Assembly: GCA_035275065.1 (NCBI GenBank)
Contig: DATENM010000081.1
Span: 1-64,000 of the forward strand
Direction: 5' to 3'
From: Blastocatellia bacterium
Lineage (GTDB): Bacteria > Acidobacteriota > Blastocatellia > UBA7656
Length of the DNA stretch: 64,000 nucleotides
Shown: positions 42,619 to 51,109 of the stretch, piece after piece
How positions within the stretch are numbered: the stretch's first letter is position 1
How the letters are laid out: each line of letters begins with the position of its first letter
Notes under the pieces: generated by a model
What the model was told of the DNA's origin: nothing
Databases searched by the model: none
Seen by the model: only the letters and a program-made list of their open reading frames with translations
Position numbers and translations under genes: made by a program

Positions 42619-42882
42619 TTACTTGTTGGTGTACCAGTCGGCGTTGATCTTCACGAAGTGCCGCCACTGTTCGGGCAAATCGTCTTCGGTGAAGATGGCT
42701 TGCACGGGACAGGCGGGCTCGCAGGCGCCACAGTCAATGCATTCATCCGGGTGAATGTAGAGCAGTTCTGCTGCTTCAAACTCCGGCTCATCCTTCCGAG
42801 GATGAATACAATCGACAGGGCAAACGTCCACGCATGCCGTGTCCTTCGTCCCTATACAGGGTTCCGCAATAATATAAGTCAT
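42619..42882 (-). CDS. Ferredoxin (two-cluster, 87 aa)
   Basis: An 87-residue ferredoxin with CIGTKDTACVDVCPVDC (C-x7-C-x3-CP) and CIDCGACEPACPVQAI. Compared with its neighbour it has a ~7-residue insert (RKDEPEFEAAELLYI) between the clusters. It lies ~250 bp downstream of nuoI, in the same direction, and starts 16 bp before the second ferredoxin. Possible partners are the complex I peripheral arm or other redox enzymes. Confidence 0.92.
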   Translation of the reverse strand: MTYIIAEPCIGTKDTACVDVCPVDCIHPRKDEPEFEAAELLYIHPDECIDCGACEPACPVQAIFTEDDLPEQWRHFVKINADWYTNK

Positions 42883-43130
42883 CTAAGCGTAAGCCTCCTT
42901 TTCGAGAGTTTCAGCCAAGAAAATGATGCAACCTGTCAGCGCTATAAATTTGGCCGATTTGATAGCCGGAGTCAAGCACGAACGCATTGCCGGCAAGCCG
43001 CTTATATCAAAGAAATTTCACATTGATTTCAAGTGCTGCGGCGACAGCGAGGCAGGCGGCAGCCAGTCCATTCCCCCGTGCAGCAAATCCGTGTCATGGC
43101 CGGTCGCAAAGCTTCTGCGGCCCGCGGCAG

Positions 43131-43790
43131 TTAGGGCTCACCGGTCTCCGGTTCGAACGTGATGTGCGGAATCATGGTCGCCTTTTCCTTCAAAGTGACT
43201 CGTCCCGCCATGGTCTTCGGCTCAGGCTTCTTCGGCGTGAAGGCGAGCGTGCTGTCAACCAGTTCCTGATTCGGCCTGTAGCCCAACCCGAACTCCGGCA
43301 ACTCCTCTCGCTTCATCAGGCGGTCAATCCCCCAGATCGTCTCTTCGCGGCTGAAGGCGGAGATTTCGGTCTCGCGGCTCATGATGATCGCCTCTTCGGG
43401 ACAGGCGTCAACGCAGAAGCCGCAGAAGACGCAGCGCAGCATGTCAATCTCGAAGCGCGCCGGCGCTTTTTCGATCAGCGGGTCGGCGACTTCCTTTGGC
43501 TCGATGTAAATGCAATCCGCGGGACATGCGGTCGCGCACATATAGCAAGCCACGCAGCGTGGGCTGCCGTCTTCGCGCGCCGTCAGAATGTGGGCGCCGC
43601 GATAACGGTCGGAATAGGTGCGGCGCTCTTCGGGGTAGCTGATCGTCGCGCTGACCTTGCCCGTCAAATTGTCCTTCATACGCGTCAGCGTCAGCCCCAT
43701 GCCGACCAGCGGGCCGAGGATGTCTTTGACAATCGAGCTTCCCTTCTCTGAAAGGTCTGAGACATTGATTACTTTTGCTTCTTTTTTCAT
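43131..43790 (-). CDS. nuoI: NADH-quinone oxidoreductase subunit I
   Basis: A 219-residue protein with clusters N6a/N6b: CVACYMCATACPADC and CVFCGFCVDACPEEAI. An N-terminal amphipathic part (MGLTLTRMKDNLTG) associates with the membrane arm. It passes electrons from NuoG's chain to N2 in NuoB. It follows nuoG by 64 bp, where nuoH is normally found, so nuoH is absent from its usual place. Confidence 0.93.
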   Translation of the reverse strand: MKKEAKVINVSDLSEKGSSIVKDILGPLVGMGLTLTRMKDNLTGKVSATISYPEERRTYSDRYRGAHILTAREDGSPRCVACYMCATACPADCIYIEPKEVADPLIEKAPARFEIDMLRCVFCGFCVDACPEEAIIMSRETEISAFSREETIWGIDRLMKREELPEFGLGYRPNQELVDSTLAFTPKKPEPKTMAGRVTLKEKATMIPHITFEPETGEP

Positions 43791-43854
43791 AAGCGTGCGA
43801 GATTCTAAAGCGAACGATTAACGCTCAACCGCTTGCGTTGCCGTTACGGTTCGG

Positions 43855-45423
43855 CTAGCTCCTGAACGCCTCGACGCGCTCAGACATGGTGGCAAACACA
43901 TCGTCTGCCGTCATCCAGCGCGACTCGGCGCCGCTCGTGTGCAACAGCATGGCGAAGACTTCCCACACCGGCAAGATGTCGCCGCCCGGCTCGATGGCTT
44001 TGGCCGCCGCCTGCACGCGGCCTTGATAATTCGTGTAGCTGCCGCCCTCTTCAGACCACGCCGCGACCGGTAAGACGACGCTGGCTTGCTGCTGCCAGTC
44101 GGCGCGGTGCGCCGCCAGCACGACCGAGTATTCCAGCGAGCGCACCAGCTCGGCAATCTTCGCCTCGGCCTCGGCGTCGCTTTCACGCGGCACCAGCGGC
44201 TTGAAGTAAAGCACCACGCCGGCCTTCACGCGACCATCGCGCGCCGCGCGAATTGCGCCGTCAATACCGCCAAGCTCGGCGCTCGCAAGATCGAGCTTCA
44301 ACGCGCCCATCGTGTTCGGGTGCTTGTCGTGGTGGCGCAAAACGTCGTCTTCTTTTTCAGTAACGCGCTGGTCTTCCGAGTCTGTGCGAAAATCGAATAA
44401 GCTCGCGCCGATCTGCTCGCCCAGGTAGTGTTTGAACAGGTAGAGCGCTTCGTTGGTCGCCGACGGCGAAGCGAACCCGAGGACGGCGTTGGCGCCCGCC
44501 GCGCCGGCAATCTCTTTGAGGCGCGTGTCAATCGAGCGCGCCGCGTCACTCCACGTCGCTTCCCTGTGCGCCCCGGTGCCATCTTTAACCAGCGGATACA
44601 GGAGGCGCTCGCCCTGCTCTAGCTCGTGAAAGCTGTAGCGGCCTTCGTCGCAAAGCCAGCTCTGATTGACTTCGACGTTGCGCCGCGCCTGCAAGCGAAA
44701 GATGGTGCCGTCGCGTTGATCGATGCGCATGTTGCATCCCGTCGAGCAGCCGCCGCAGACCGAATCGGTCGAATGCAGGAACCAGACGCGCGCCTTGAAG
44801 CGGAAATCGTGATCCGTCAGCGCGCCGACCGGGCAGATTTCCGCGACGTTGCCGGCGTAGGGGTTCTCGATCTTCTGATTGCCGATGGTGCCGATGCGGA
44901 CGTGGTCGCCGCGCCCGAAGAATTGGAGCTCGCCGGTCTTGGTCACATTCTCGAAGAAGCGAACGCAGCGCGAGCACTCGACACAACGCTCCTGGTCGAG
45001 CATCACCGGGCCGAGGTCAACCGCTTTCGACTTGCGCACCTTGAGCGACTGCGCGATCTCGCTGGTGTGCAGGCCGTAGACCATGTAGTAATCCTGCAAG
45101 CGGCACTCGCCCGCCTGGTCGCACACGGGACAATCAACCGGGTGGTTGATGAGCAAGAATTCCAACACGCCGCGCACCGCCGTCTTGACGCGCTCGTTGG
45201 CCGCACGCACCACCATGCCTTCGCTCACGACGGTCGTGCAGGCGGGCGTGAGCTTTGGCATCTTCTCGACCTCGACCAGACACATGCGGCAGTTGCCATC
45301 AATCGGCAGGTCGGGGTGGTAACAGTAATGCGGGATTTCGACCCCGTGATCCTGGGCAGCCTGAATGATCGTCTGTCCCGGCTGCGCCTCGACTTCTTGA
45401 TCGTTAAGAATGAACTTTGGCAT
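43855..45423 (-). CDS. nuoG: NADH-quinone oxidoreductase subunit G
   Basis: A 522-residue protein. The 2Fe-2S ferredoxin domain (CYHPDLPIDGNCRMCLVEV) is followed by CPVCDQAGECRLQDYYMVYG, then CVECSRCVRFFENVTKTGEL, and a 4Fe-4S motif in CGGCSTGCN. The C-terminal ~280 residues resemble the degenerate molybdopterin-like domain but are shorter than in E. coli NuoG. It carries electrons within the peripheral arm. It is separated from nuoF by the HicB-like gene. Confidence 0.93.
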   Translation of the reverse strand: MPKFILNDQEVEAQPGQTIIQAAQDHGVEIPHYCYHPDLPIDGNCRMCLVEVEKMPKLTPACTTVVSEGMVVRAANERVKTAVRGVLEFLLINHPVDCPVCDQAGECRLQDYYMVYGLHTSEIAQSLKVRKSKAVDLGPVMLDQERCVECSRCVRFFENVTKTGELQFFGRGDHVRIGTIGNQKIENPYAGNVAEICPVGALTDHDFRFKARVWFLHSTDSVCGGCSTGCNMRIDQRDGTIFRLQARRNVEVNQSWLCDEGRYSFHELEQGERLLYPLVKDGTGAHREATWSDAARSIDTRLKEIAGAAGANAVLGFASPSATNEALYLFKHYLGEQIGASLFDFRTDSEDQRVTEKEDDVLRHHDKHPNTMGALKLDLASAELGGIDGAIRAARDGRVKAGVVLYFKPLVPRESDAEAEAKIAELVRSLEYSVVLAAHRADWQQQASVVLPVAAWSEEGGSYTNYQGRVQAAAKAIEPGGDILPVWEVFAMLLHTSGAESRWMTADDVFATMSERVEAFRS

Positions 45424-45465
45424 CGCTCAATTTTCCAAAAACCGAGATGATAATCTCGCCTACGT

Positions 45466-45654
45466 TTAGCTCTGCTCGTAAGCCTTACCGAAGCTTTCGA
45501 TGTGGAAGCGAATGGCTGATTGTACATCAGTTAACGCCTCGTCATACGTGTCGCCCTCGCCGACCACAACGCCCTTCAGCCCTAGTGGATAAGCCACGTA
45601 GCCATCGACATGCTTTTCAATAATGATCTTGACTTGCCTCATTGTTACACTCAT
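45466..45654 (-). CDS. HicB-like antitoxin-family small protein
   Basis: A 62-residue protein. MRQVKIIIEKHVDGYVAYPL and GLKGVVVGEGDTYDEALTDV match the HicB/UPF0150 fold (RNase-H-like beta-alpha), which ends QSAIRFHIESFG. HicB usually partners with a HicA toxin, but none is visible, and no DNA-binding tail is present. It lies between nuoF and nuoG, starting five bases after the nuoF stop. The start is taken at ATG 45654 (MSVTMRQ); 45642 is possible. Confidence 0.8.
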   Translation of the reverse strand: MSVTMRQVKIIIEKHVDGYVAYPLGLKGVVVGEGDTYDEALTDVQSAIRFHIESFGKAYEQS

Positions 45655-45658
45655 CCAA

Positions 45659-46906
45659 TTATCGCCCGCATAACGCTTCAAACTCGTCGCGGTACTTGGT
45701 CACGAAGCTGCGGATCGGCATCACGTCGGCGTCCGCCAGCGGGCAGATCGTTTTGCCTTCCATATTGTCCATGATCTTCATCAACAGATCGAGGTCGGAC
45801 TTTCTGCCCTTGCCGGCGACGAGGTTGTGCAAGAGCTTCGCCGCCCAGCCCGTGCCTTCGCGGCACGGCGTACACTGGCCGCACGATTCGTGCGCGTAAA
45901 AGTCTGCGATCACCGTCAGCACTTCGGGCATGCTCACGGTGTCGTCAAAGACGATGAACCCGCCGGAACCAAGCATCGTGCCGGCCTTCGCCAGCGACTC
46001 GTAATCGAGCAACACGCCCTCGCACTCGGCGGCGGTAAGCACCGGCACGCTTGAGCCGCCGGGAATCACCGCTTTCAGCTTGCGGCCATTGGGGATGCCG
46101 CCGCATTCGTTGTAGATGAAATCGAGCAGCGGATAGCCGAGGTCTACTTCATAGACGCCAGGCTTGTTAATGTGGCCTGACGCAGAAAAGAGCTTCGTGC
46201 CCTTGCTCTTCTCCGTGCCCATAGCCGCGTACGCCGCAGCGCCGTTATTGATGATCCACGGCAGCGCCGCCAGCGTCTCGACGTTGTTGACCACGGTTGG
46301 CGAAGCGAGAAAGCCGCTCACCGCCGGGAACGGCGGCTTGATGCGCGGATAGCCGCGATAGCCTTCAAGCGACTCGATCAGCGAAGTCTCTTCGCCGCAG
46401 ATATAAGCGCCCTGTCCGAGATGCAGGTGCATGTCGAGCGCGTAATCCTTGCCCATCACCGACGGGCCGAGCAAGCCGGCGGCGTAGGCTTCACTGAGCG
46501 CACGGTTGAGCGGCTTGACCAGAAAGCCGAACTCGCCGCGCATGTAGATGTAAGAGAGATGACAGTCGAGCGCGTAGGCGGCAATCGCCATGCCTTCGAT
46601 CATGGCGTGCGGGTTACGCTCAAGCAGCAGGCGATCCTTGAAGGTGCCCGGCTCGCTCTCGTCAGCGTTGCAGAGCAGGTAAGTCGGCTTGCCGGTGTTG
46701 CGCGGCACAAAGCTCCACTTCATGCCGGTCGGGAAGCCCGCGCCGCCGCGCCCGCGCAGGCCGCTCGCTTTCACTTCATCAATCAGGGCGGTCGGCTCCA
46801 TCTGCAAGGCTTTCTCAAGCGCCTTGTAGCCGCCGTGCTTGCGGTAAACTTCGAGCGTCTCGTAGCCCGGCGTGTTAATGTGCTCTAGCAGTGTCTGTAT
46901 ACCCAT
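45659..46906 (-). CDS. nuoF: NADH-quinone oxidoreductase subunit F
   Basis: A 415-residue protein. The NADH/FMN region is seen in GLRGRGGAGFPTGMKW, then AYICGEETSLIESLEGYRG and GSGGFIVFDD. The N3 cluster ligands are in ESCGQCTPCREGTGW near residue 345. It is the NADH-oxidising entry of complex I, working with NuoE and NuoG. It lies after nuoE with a 72-bp gap. Confidence 0.96.
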   Translation of the reverse strand: MGIQTLLEHINTPGYETLEVYRKHGGYKALEKALQMEPTALIDEVKASGLRGRGGAGFPTGMKWSFVPRNTGKPTYLLCNADESEPGTFKDRLLLERNPHAMIEGMAIAAYALDCHLSYIYMRGEFGFLVKPLNRALSEAYAAGLLGPSVMGKDYALDMHLHLGQGAYICGEETSLIESLEGYRGYPRIKPPFPAVSGFLASPTVVNNVETLAALPWIINNGAAAYAAMGTEKSKGTKLFSASGHINKPGVYEVDLGYPLLDFIYNECGGIPNGRKLKAVIPGGSSVPVLTAAECEGVLLDYESLAKAGTMLGSGGFIVFDDTVSMPEVLTVIADFYAHESCGQCTPCREGTGWAAKLLHNLVAGKGRKSDLDLLMKIMDNMEGKTICPLADADVMPIRSFVTKYRDEFEALCGR

Positions 46907-46978
46907 CGCGCTTTTTCTCTCGTCAATCTCGAACGACCGGACGCGGCCCGCTCCGCCAGCCTCTCCCGCGCCGGCGAA

Positions 46979-47467
46979 TTACTGGCTCGCGGCTTCCCTG
47001 CGTAATTGCTCGATGACTTCGCCCATCTTTTCCGGCGTCAGGTTTTCGATGTAACGATCTCCGACCTGCATCGCCACTGCCGTGCCGCATGACGCCAGGC
47101 ATTCGGTGAAGTCCCAACTAAACAAACCGTCCGGCGTGACCTCTTGCGCTTCGACGCCAAGAATCCGCTTCGCCTCGGCCATGCACCCGGTTGCGCCTTT
47201 CAGCCAGCAGCTGACGTTGCGGCAAATTTCCAGGTGGTACTTGCCGACAGGTTTCTGGCGCAGCAGGACATAAAAGGACGATACGCTTTTCATGTCTGCC
47301 GGCGGGTAATCCATCAGGCCGCCGATGTAGTCGGCGACTTCTTCGGATATCCAGCCGAACTCGCGCTGCGCTAGCGTCAGCACAGGGATCACCGCCGCCC
47401 GCTTGGCCGGATAGCGGCGGATGATGTCATTGTACTCACGCATCGCCTCTTCGCTGAATTGAACCAT
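46979..47467 (-). CDS. nuoE: NADH-quinone oxidoreductase subunit E
   Basis: A 162-residue thioredoxin-like protein holding the N1a 2Fe-2S cluster. Ligands are CRNVSC (C-x4-C) and CLASC (C-x3-C). The N-terminal helices include RYPAKRAAVIPVLTLAQREF, characteristic of NuoE. It works with NuoF. A palindromic repeat lies between it and nuoBCD. Confidence 0.95.
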   Translation of the reverse strand: MVQFSEEAMREYNDIIRRYPAKRAAVIPVLTLAQREFGWISEEVADYIGGLMDYPPADMKSVSSFYVLLRQKPVGKYHLEICRNVSCWLKGATGCMAEAKRILGVEAQEVTPDGLFSWDFTECLASCGTAVAMQVGDRYIENLTPEKMGEVIEQLRREAASQ

Positions 47468-47484
47468 CAGTCAAGCTCTCCTGA

Positions 47485-47558
47485 TGTAGCGCAAGCTGTT
47501 AGCTTGCGCACAACCGTTCACAAGTCTCCAGCAGCGCAAGCTAACAGCTTGCGCTACA
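47485..47558. repeat. REP-like palindrome, copy 2
   Basis: 25-bp perfect arms (47485-47509 and 47534-47558) around a 24-bp loop; the core is GCGCAAGCTGTTAGCTTGCG. It is the same family as 38184-38241 with paired (compensating) differences. It sits inside the nuo cluster, between nuoE and nuoBCD, ending two bases before the nuoBCD stop. Confidence 0.92.
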
Positions 47559-47560
47559 TT

Positions 47561-49876
47561 CTACCGGTCAAGCTCGCCGGCGACGATGTTATAACTGCCG
47601 AGCGTGGCGACGGCGTCGGCGATCAGATGACCTTCGATCATCTTCGGATAGGCAGAAAATAGCGGGAAGCAGGGGCCGCGCGCATGAATGCGCCACGGGC
47701 GCATCGAGCCGTCGCTGACGATGTAAAACCCAAGCTCGCCGTTGCCGGCTTCCGAGTAGCCGTAGACTTCGCCCGGCGGCACCTGAATGCCGTGCATCTG
47801 CAATTTGAAGTGGTTCATCAGGTCTTCGATGTTCGTATAGACGCCCTTCTTCGGCGGCAGCGTGATGCGGCGGTCGTCAACCTGAACCGGGCCTTCAGGA
47901 AGGTTTTCAAGCGCCTGCTCGACGATGCGGGCGCTCTGGCGCATCTCTTCAAAGCGCACCAGGAAGCGGTCGTACATATCGCCGGTGTTGCCGATGGGGA
48001 TTTCAAAGTCGAAGTCTTCGTAGCTCGAATACGGGTGGTTCTGGCGGATGTCGTAAGGCACGCCCGCGGCGCGCAGCATCGGCCCGGTGAAGCCCCAGTC
48101 AATCGCCTCCTTGCCGCTGATGGGCGTGATGCCGACGGCGCGATCCTTAAAGATGATATTCCCCATATTCAACTTGACCAGATCGTTGATGTATCCGGGG
48201 ATGCGCTTAAGCACTTCGCGGCAGCGCGGGATGAAGTCCTTCGGCAAATCCGACGCCAGACCGCCGACGCGCACATAGCTGACCATCATGCGCACGCCCG
48301 CCGTCATTTCCAGCAAGTCGTAAATCTCTTCGCGCAGCTCCAGCGCATACCAGAAATTGGTCAGCGCGCCGAGGTCAACCAGGTTCGTGCTGATGCAGAC
48401 CATGTGATCCATGATGCGCGACAGCTCGCCGAGGAGGACGCGAATGTATTCGACGCGCTTCGGCACCTGGATGCCAAGCAATTTTTCGACGGCGCACGCG
48501 TAGCCGACGTTGTTGAGGAACGACGAGCAGTAGTTCAGCCGGTCTGTGTACGGGATGACCTGATTCCACTGGTGCGTTTCGGCCATCTTCTCAAAGCAGC
48601 GGTGCAGGTAACCGATCTCGACGTCGGACTCGATGATCATTTCACCGTCCATCCGCGCGACGATGCGCAGGGTGCCGTGCGTCGCCGGATGCGACGGGCC
48701 GACGTTGATGATGGTCGGCTCTGGCGCTAGGCGATCAATCTCGTGGCCTTCCCATTGCGTCTTGTATTCGATAGGCAGCTTGTAATCGCGCGACAGCGGC
48801 GTGCGCCCGCCCGGATCGTGATCCTTGCGCAGGGCGTAGCCCTCGAACTCCTCGTGACAGAGGATGCGGCGCAGGTCCGGGTGGTAGCGAAAGTTGATCC
48901 CGAACATGTCATAGGTTTCGCGCTCCCACCAGTTCGCCGTCTTCCAGATCATGCTGACGGTGTCGACTTCGGGCCGGTCTTCGGGCACAGGCACCTTCAG
49001 GCGGATGCGGTGGCCGTGGTCTATCGAGTACATGTGATAGACGACGTTGAAGCGCTCGTCGCGCGTCTTGTCGGGGTAGCCGAGGTTGTCGAGCCCCGTG
49101 ACCGTCGACAGCAAGTCGAACCTGGTCGTCGGATCTTCCTTGAGCGACCGGCAAATGTCTTGCAGGCGGTCGGGCCGCACGGTGACGGCAAGGTCGCCGC
49201 GAAAATCGTTGACGTCGAGAATCTCTTCCTTGAAGCGTTCTTCGAGCAGCGCCACGGTCGGGTTGCGTGGGGCGACCGGCTCGCGGCTGATCTGCACCAG
49301 GCGGGTCGCTTCGCGCGCCTGCTGTTCGGCGATCAGCAAGGGCTTGGGCGCGCTCTCGGTGATCTCCTTGCGCATCCGCAGGCGCAGTTCTTCGCGCGCG
49401 TACGGGTCGTTAATCCGCTCGGTCTTGACGACCTCCTGGATCATCAGCACGGCTTGCAGCACGGCTTCAGGGGTCGGCGGGCAGCCCGGGATGTAAACGT
49501 CTACGGGAAGAAATTCGTCAATCCCCTGGACGACGTGATAGGCGCGATAGAAGCCGCCCGAAGTGGCGCAGGCGCCCATGGAAACGACCCACTTGGGGTC
49601 GGGCATCTGATCGTAAATTTTCTTGAGCACCGGCACCATCTTGTCGGTGATCGTGCCCATAACCAGAAGCATGTCGGATTGGCGCGGCGAGAAACGCACG
49701 ACTTCGGCGCCGAAGCGCGCGATATCGTAGTGCGCCGAAACGACCGACATGAATTCGATGGCGCAGCAGGCCGTCCCAAAAGGCATGGGCCAGAGCGATC
49801 CGCCGCGCGCCCAGTTGACGACACTGCTTACGGTAGTGGTCAGGAAATTGTCGCCAGACTTGGAATCAACAGCCAT
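47561..49876 (-). CDS. nuoBCD: NADH-quinone oxidoreductase subunits B, C and D fused (NuoBCD)
   Basis: A 771-residue fusion. Residues ~1-165 are NuoB, with N2 ligands in FGTACCAIEFMS, MGACATSGG and IPGCPPTPEAV. A ~60-residue charged linker (RLRMRKEITESAPKPLLIAE) leads to NuoC (~225-365, WWERETYDMFGINFRYHPDL). NuoD (~385-771) includes VGPSHPATHGTLRI and SELGFYIVSDG-like quinone-site sequence near the end. CD fusions are known in E. coli, whereas B+C+D in one chain is uncommon. It forms the quinone-reduction module. It is the first gene of the visible nuo run. Confidence 0.95.
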   Translation of the reverse strand: MAVDSKSGDNFLTTTVSSVVNWARGGSLWPMPFGTACCAIEFMSVVSAHYDIARFGAEVVRFSPRQSDMLLVMGTITDKMVPVLKKIYDQMPDPKWVVSMGACATSGGFYRAYHVVQGIDEFLPVDVYIPGCPPTPEAVLQAVLMIQEVVKTERINDPYAREELRLRMRKEITESAPKPLLIAEQQAREATRLVQISREPVAPRNPTVALLEERFKEEILDVNDFRGDLAVTVRPDRLQDICRSLKEDPTTRFDLLSTVTGLDNLGYPDKTRDERFNVVYHMYSIDHGHRIRLKVPVPEDRPEVDTVSMIWKTANWWERETYDMFGINFRYHPDLRRILCHEEFEGYALRKDHDPGGRTPLSRDYKLPIEYKTQWEGHEIDRLAPEPTIINVGPSHPATHGTLRIVARMDGEMIIESDVEIGYLHRCFEKMAETHQWNQVIPYTDRLNYCSSFLNNVGYACAVEKLLGIQVPKRVEYIRVLLGELSRIMDHMVCISTNLVDLGALTNFWYALELREEIYDLLEMTAGVRMMVSYVRVGGLASDLPKDFIPRCREVLKRIPGYINDLVKLNMGNIIFKDRAVGITPISGKEAIDWGFTGPMLRAAGVPYDIRQNHPYSSYEDFDFEIPIGNTGDMYDRFLVRFEEMRQSARIVEQALENLPEGPVQVDDRRITLPPKKGVYTNIEDLMNHFKLQMHGIQVPPGEVYGYSEAGNGELGFYIVSDGSMRPWRIHARGPCFPLFSAYPKMIEGHLIADAVATLGSYNIVAGELDR

Positions 49877-50166
49877 TCTCTATCCTCTTTCTTAAGCGTC
49901 CGTCGCGCCGGCGGGCGACGGTTTACAGCGACATTGGCAATAATGATTTGAGCGTCAATCAAAATCTTATCGCCCGCATCAGTGAGAGTCAAACAACGGC
50001 TATTTGGAGACCTGCAAGCAGCCCACGCGGCGTGACGCAATGACCATGATGACAGGCGGGTTTCTGCGCCGGCACGTAAACAGTGAATCTACCGTCTGCC
50101 CGCCGGCTTGTCAACGAAGCGATCCGAATGTCAGTATGGACGAAACGACGAGCAATCGAGGTGCTT
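49877..50166. other. Divergent promoter region, nuoBCD / DinB-like
   Basis: About 290 bp between divergent start codons. No riboswitch or palindrome is obvious. No nuoA gene is found upstream of nuoBCD, where it normally lies. Confidence 0.5.
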
Positions 50167-50667
50167 ATGGGAAAGAGTCTCATTGACCATTACCGCCGCT
50201 GGTTCGATTACGAGATGGACGCCCACGCGAAAGTCCTGGCGTCACTTGCGGCCTGCCCGGAGGATCGGCGCGCGACACCGGAGTACGGCAAAGCCATTGA
50301 CCTGTTCGCGCACATGATGTTGGCGCGGCGGCTCTGGCTCTACCGCTTCGGCCTGCTCGCGGAAGGCCCGGCCGAATTCTTTCCGCAAAACGTCGCGCTC
50401 GCTACCGTCCAGGCGATGGCCGAAGAAACCCACGCCGCCTGGACGGCTTACTTCGAGCGGCTGGACGAAACCGAGCTGGCGCGAATCTTTGAATACCGCG
50501 CGCTTGACGGGCCGCGCTTTCGCAACCGCGTCGAAGACATCCTGACGCAGCTATTCGGCCACTCATGGTATCATCGCGGCCAGATCGCCATGCTGCTGCG
50601 GCTAGCGGGCGCCGAGCCGGCGGCGACCGATTTCGTCTTCTGGAGCCGCGAGTTCATCGGCGAATGA
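50167..50667 (+). CDS. DinB-family protein
   Basis: A 166-residue DinB-like four-helix bundle. MGKSLIDHYRRWFDYEMDAH opens the first helix; metal ligands are likely the His of LFAHMMLARRLW and the HSWYHRGQIAML pair near residue 140. Family members are thiol-dependent transferases or stress-linked metalloenzymes. ATG 50167 with GAGG five bases upstream is preferred; a frame to 50083 adds a non-DinB stretch. Confidence 0.85.
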   Translation: MGKSLIDHYRRWFDYEMDAHAKVLASLAACPEDRRATPEYGKAIDLFAHMMLARRLWLYRFGLLAEGPAEFFPQNVALATVQAMAEETHAAWTAYFERLDETELARIFEYRALDGPRFRNRVEDILTQLFGHSWYHRGQIAMLLRLAGAEPAATDFVFWSREFIGE

Positions 50668-50694
50668 ATGCCGTCGCCTTTGATCTATCGCGGC

Positions 50695-51096
50695 TCAATC
50701 TCCCAACACCGTAATCACCACTTCACGATTGCGCGGGCCATTGCATTCGACAAACAGCAGCCGCTGCCATGTGCCTAGCACCAGCTCGCCGCCGCGCACA
50801 GGCACGGTCAGGCCGGCCCCGACAATCGAGCTGATCATATGATCGGGCGCATGCGACGGGTCGTGTGCGTGGCGAAAGCGTATGGCCGGAATGATCTTCT
50901 CCAGCACCTCCATCAAGTCTTCGTCCGTGCCTTCGATAGCTTCGCCCGTGGTGATGCAGGCGGTGGTGTGCGTGACAAAGACATTGCACAGGCCATCGCG
51001 CGCGCCGCTCTGCGATAGAAACTGCTGAACGCGGTCGGTGATATCGATCACCTGCTTGTCGCGCTTCGTCGCAATCCTGACGGTCGTGGTCGGCAT
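50695..51096 (-). CDS. YjbQ/UPF0047 family protein
   Basis: A 133-residue protein. VFVTHTTACITTGEAIEGTD near residue 45 and RFRHAHDPSHAPDHMISSIV, then GTWQRLLFVECNGPRNREV at the C terminus, are the YjbQ signature with the conserved histidines. Such proteins have been reported to show thiamine phosphate synthase-like activity, and the physiological role is unsettled. AAGGGA before ATG 51096 fixes the start. It starts 13 bp after the stop of rarA. Confidence 0.9.
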   Translation of the reverse strand: MPTTTVRIATKRDKQVIDITDRVQQFLSQSGARDGLCNVFVTHTTACITTGEAIEGTDEDLMEVLEKIIPAIRFRHAHDPSHAPDHMISSIVGAGLTVPVRGGELVLGTWQRLLFVECNGPRNREVVITVLGD

Positions 51097-51109
51097 GTTG
51101 ATTCCCTTT

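Noticed and set aside
42987..43751. 254-residue plus-strand open frame
   Set aside because: Antisense to nuoI, with no recognised domain.
47684..48730. 348-residue plus-strand open frame
   Set aside because: Antisense to the NuoD part of nuoBCD; same reasoning.
48743..49951. 402-residue plus-strand open frame
   Set aside because: Antisense to nuoBCD; no motif, no ribosome-binding site, composition typical of a shadow frame.
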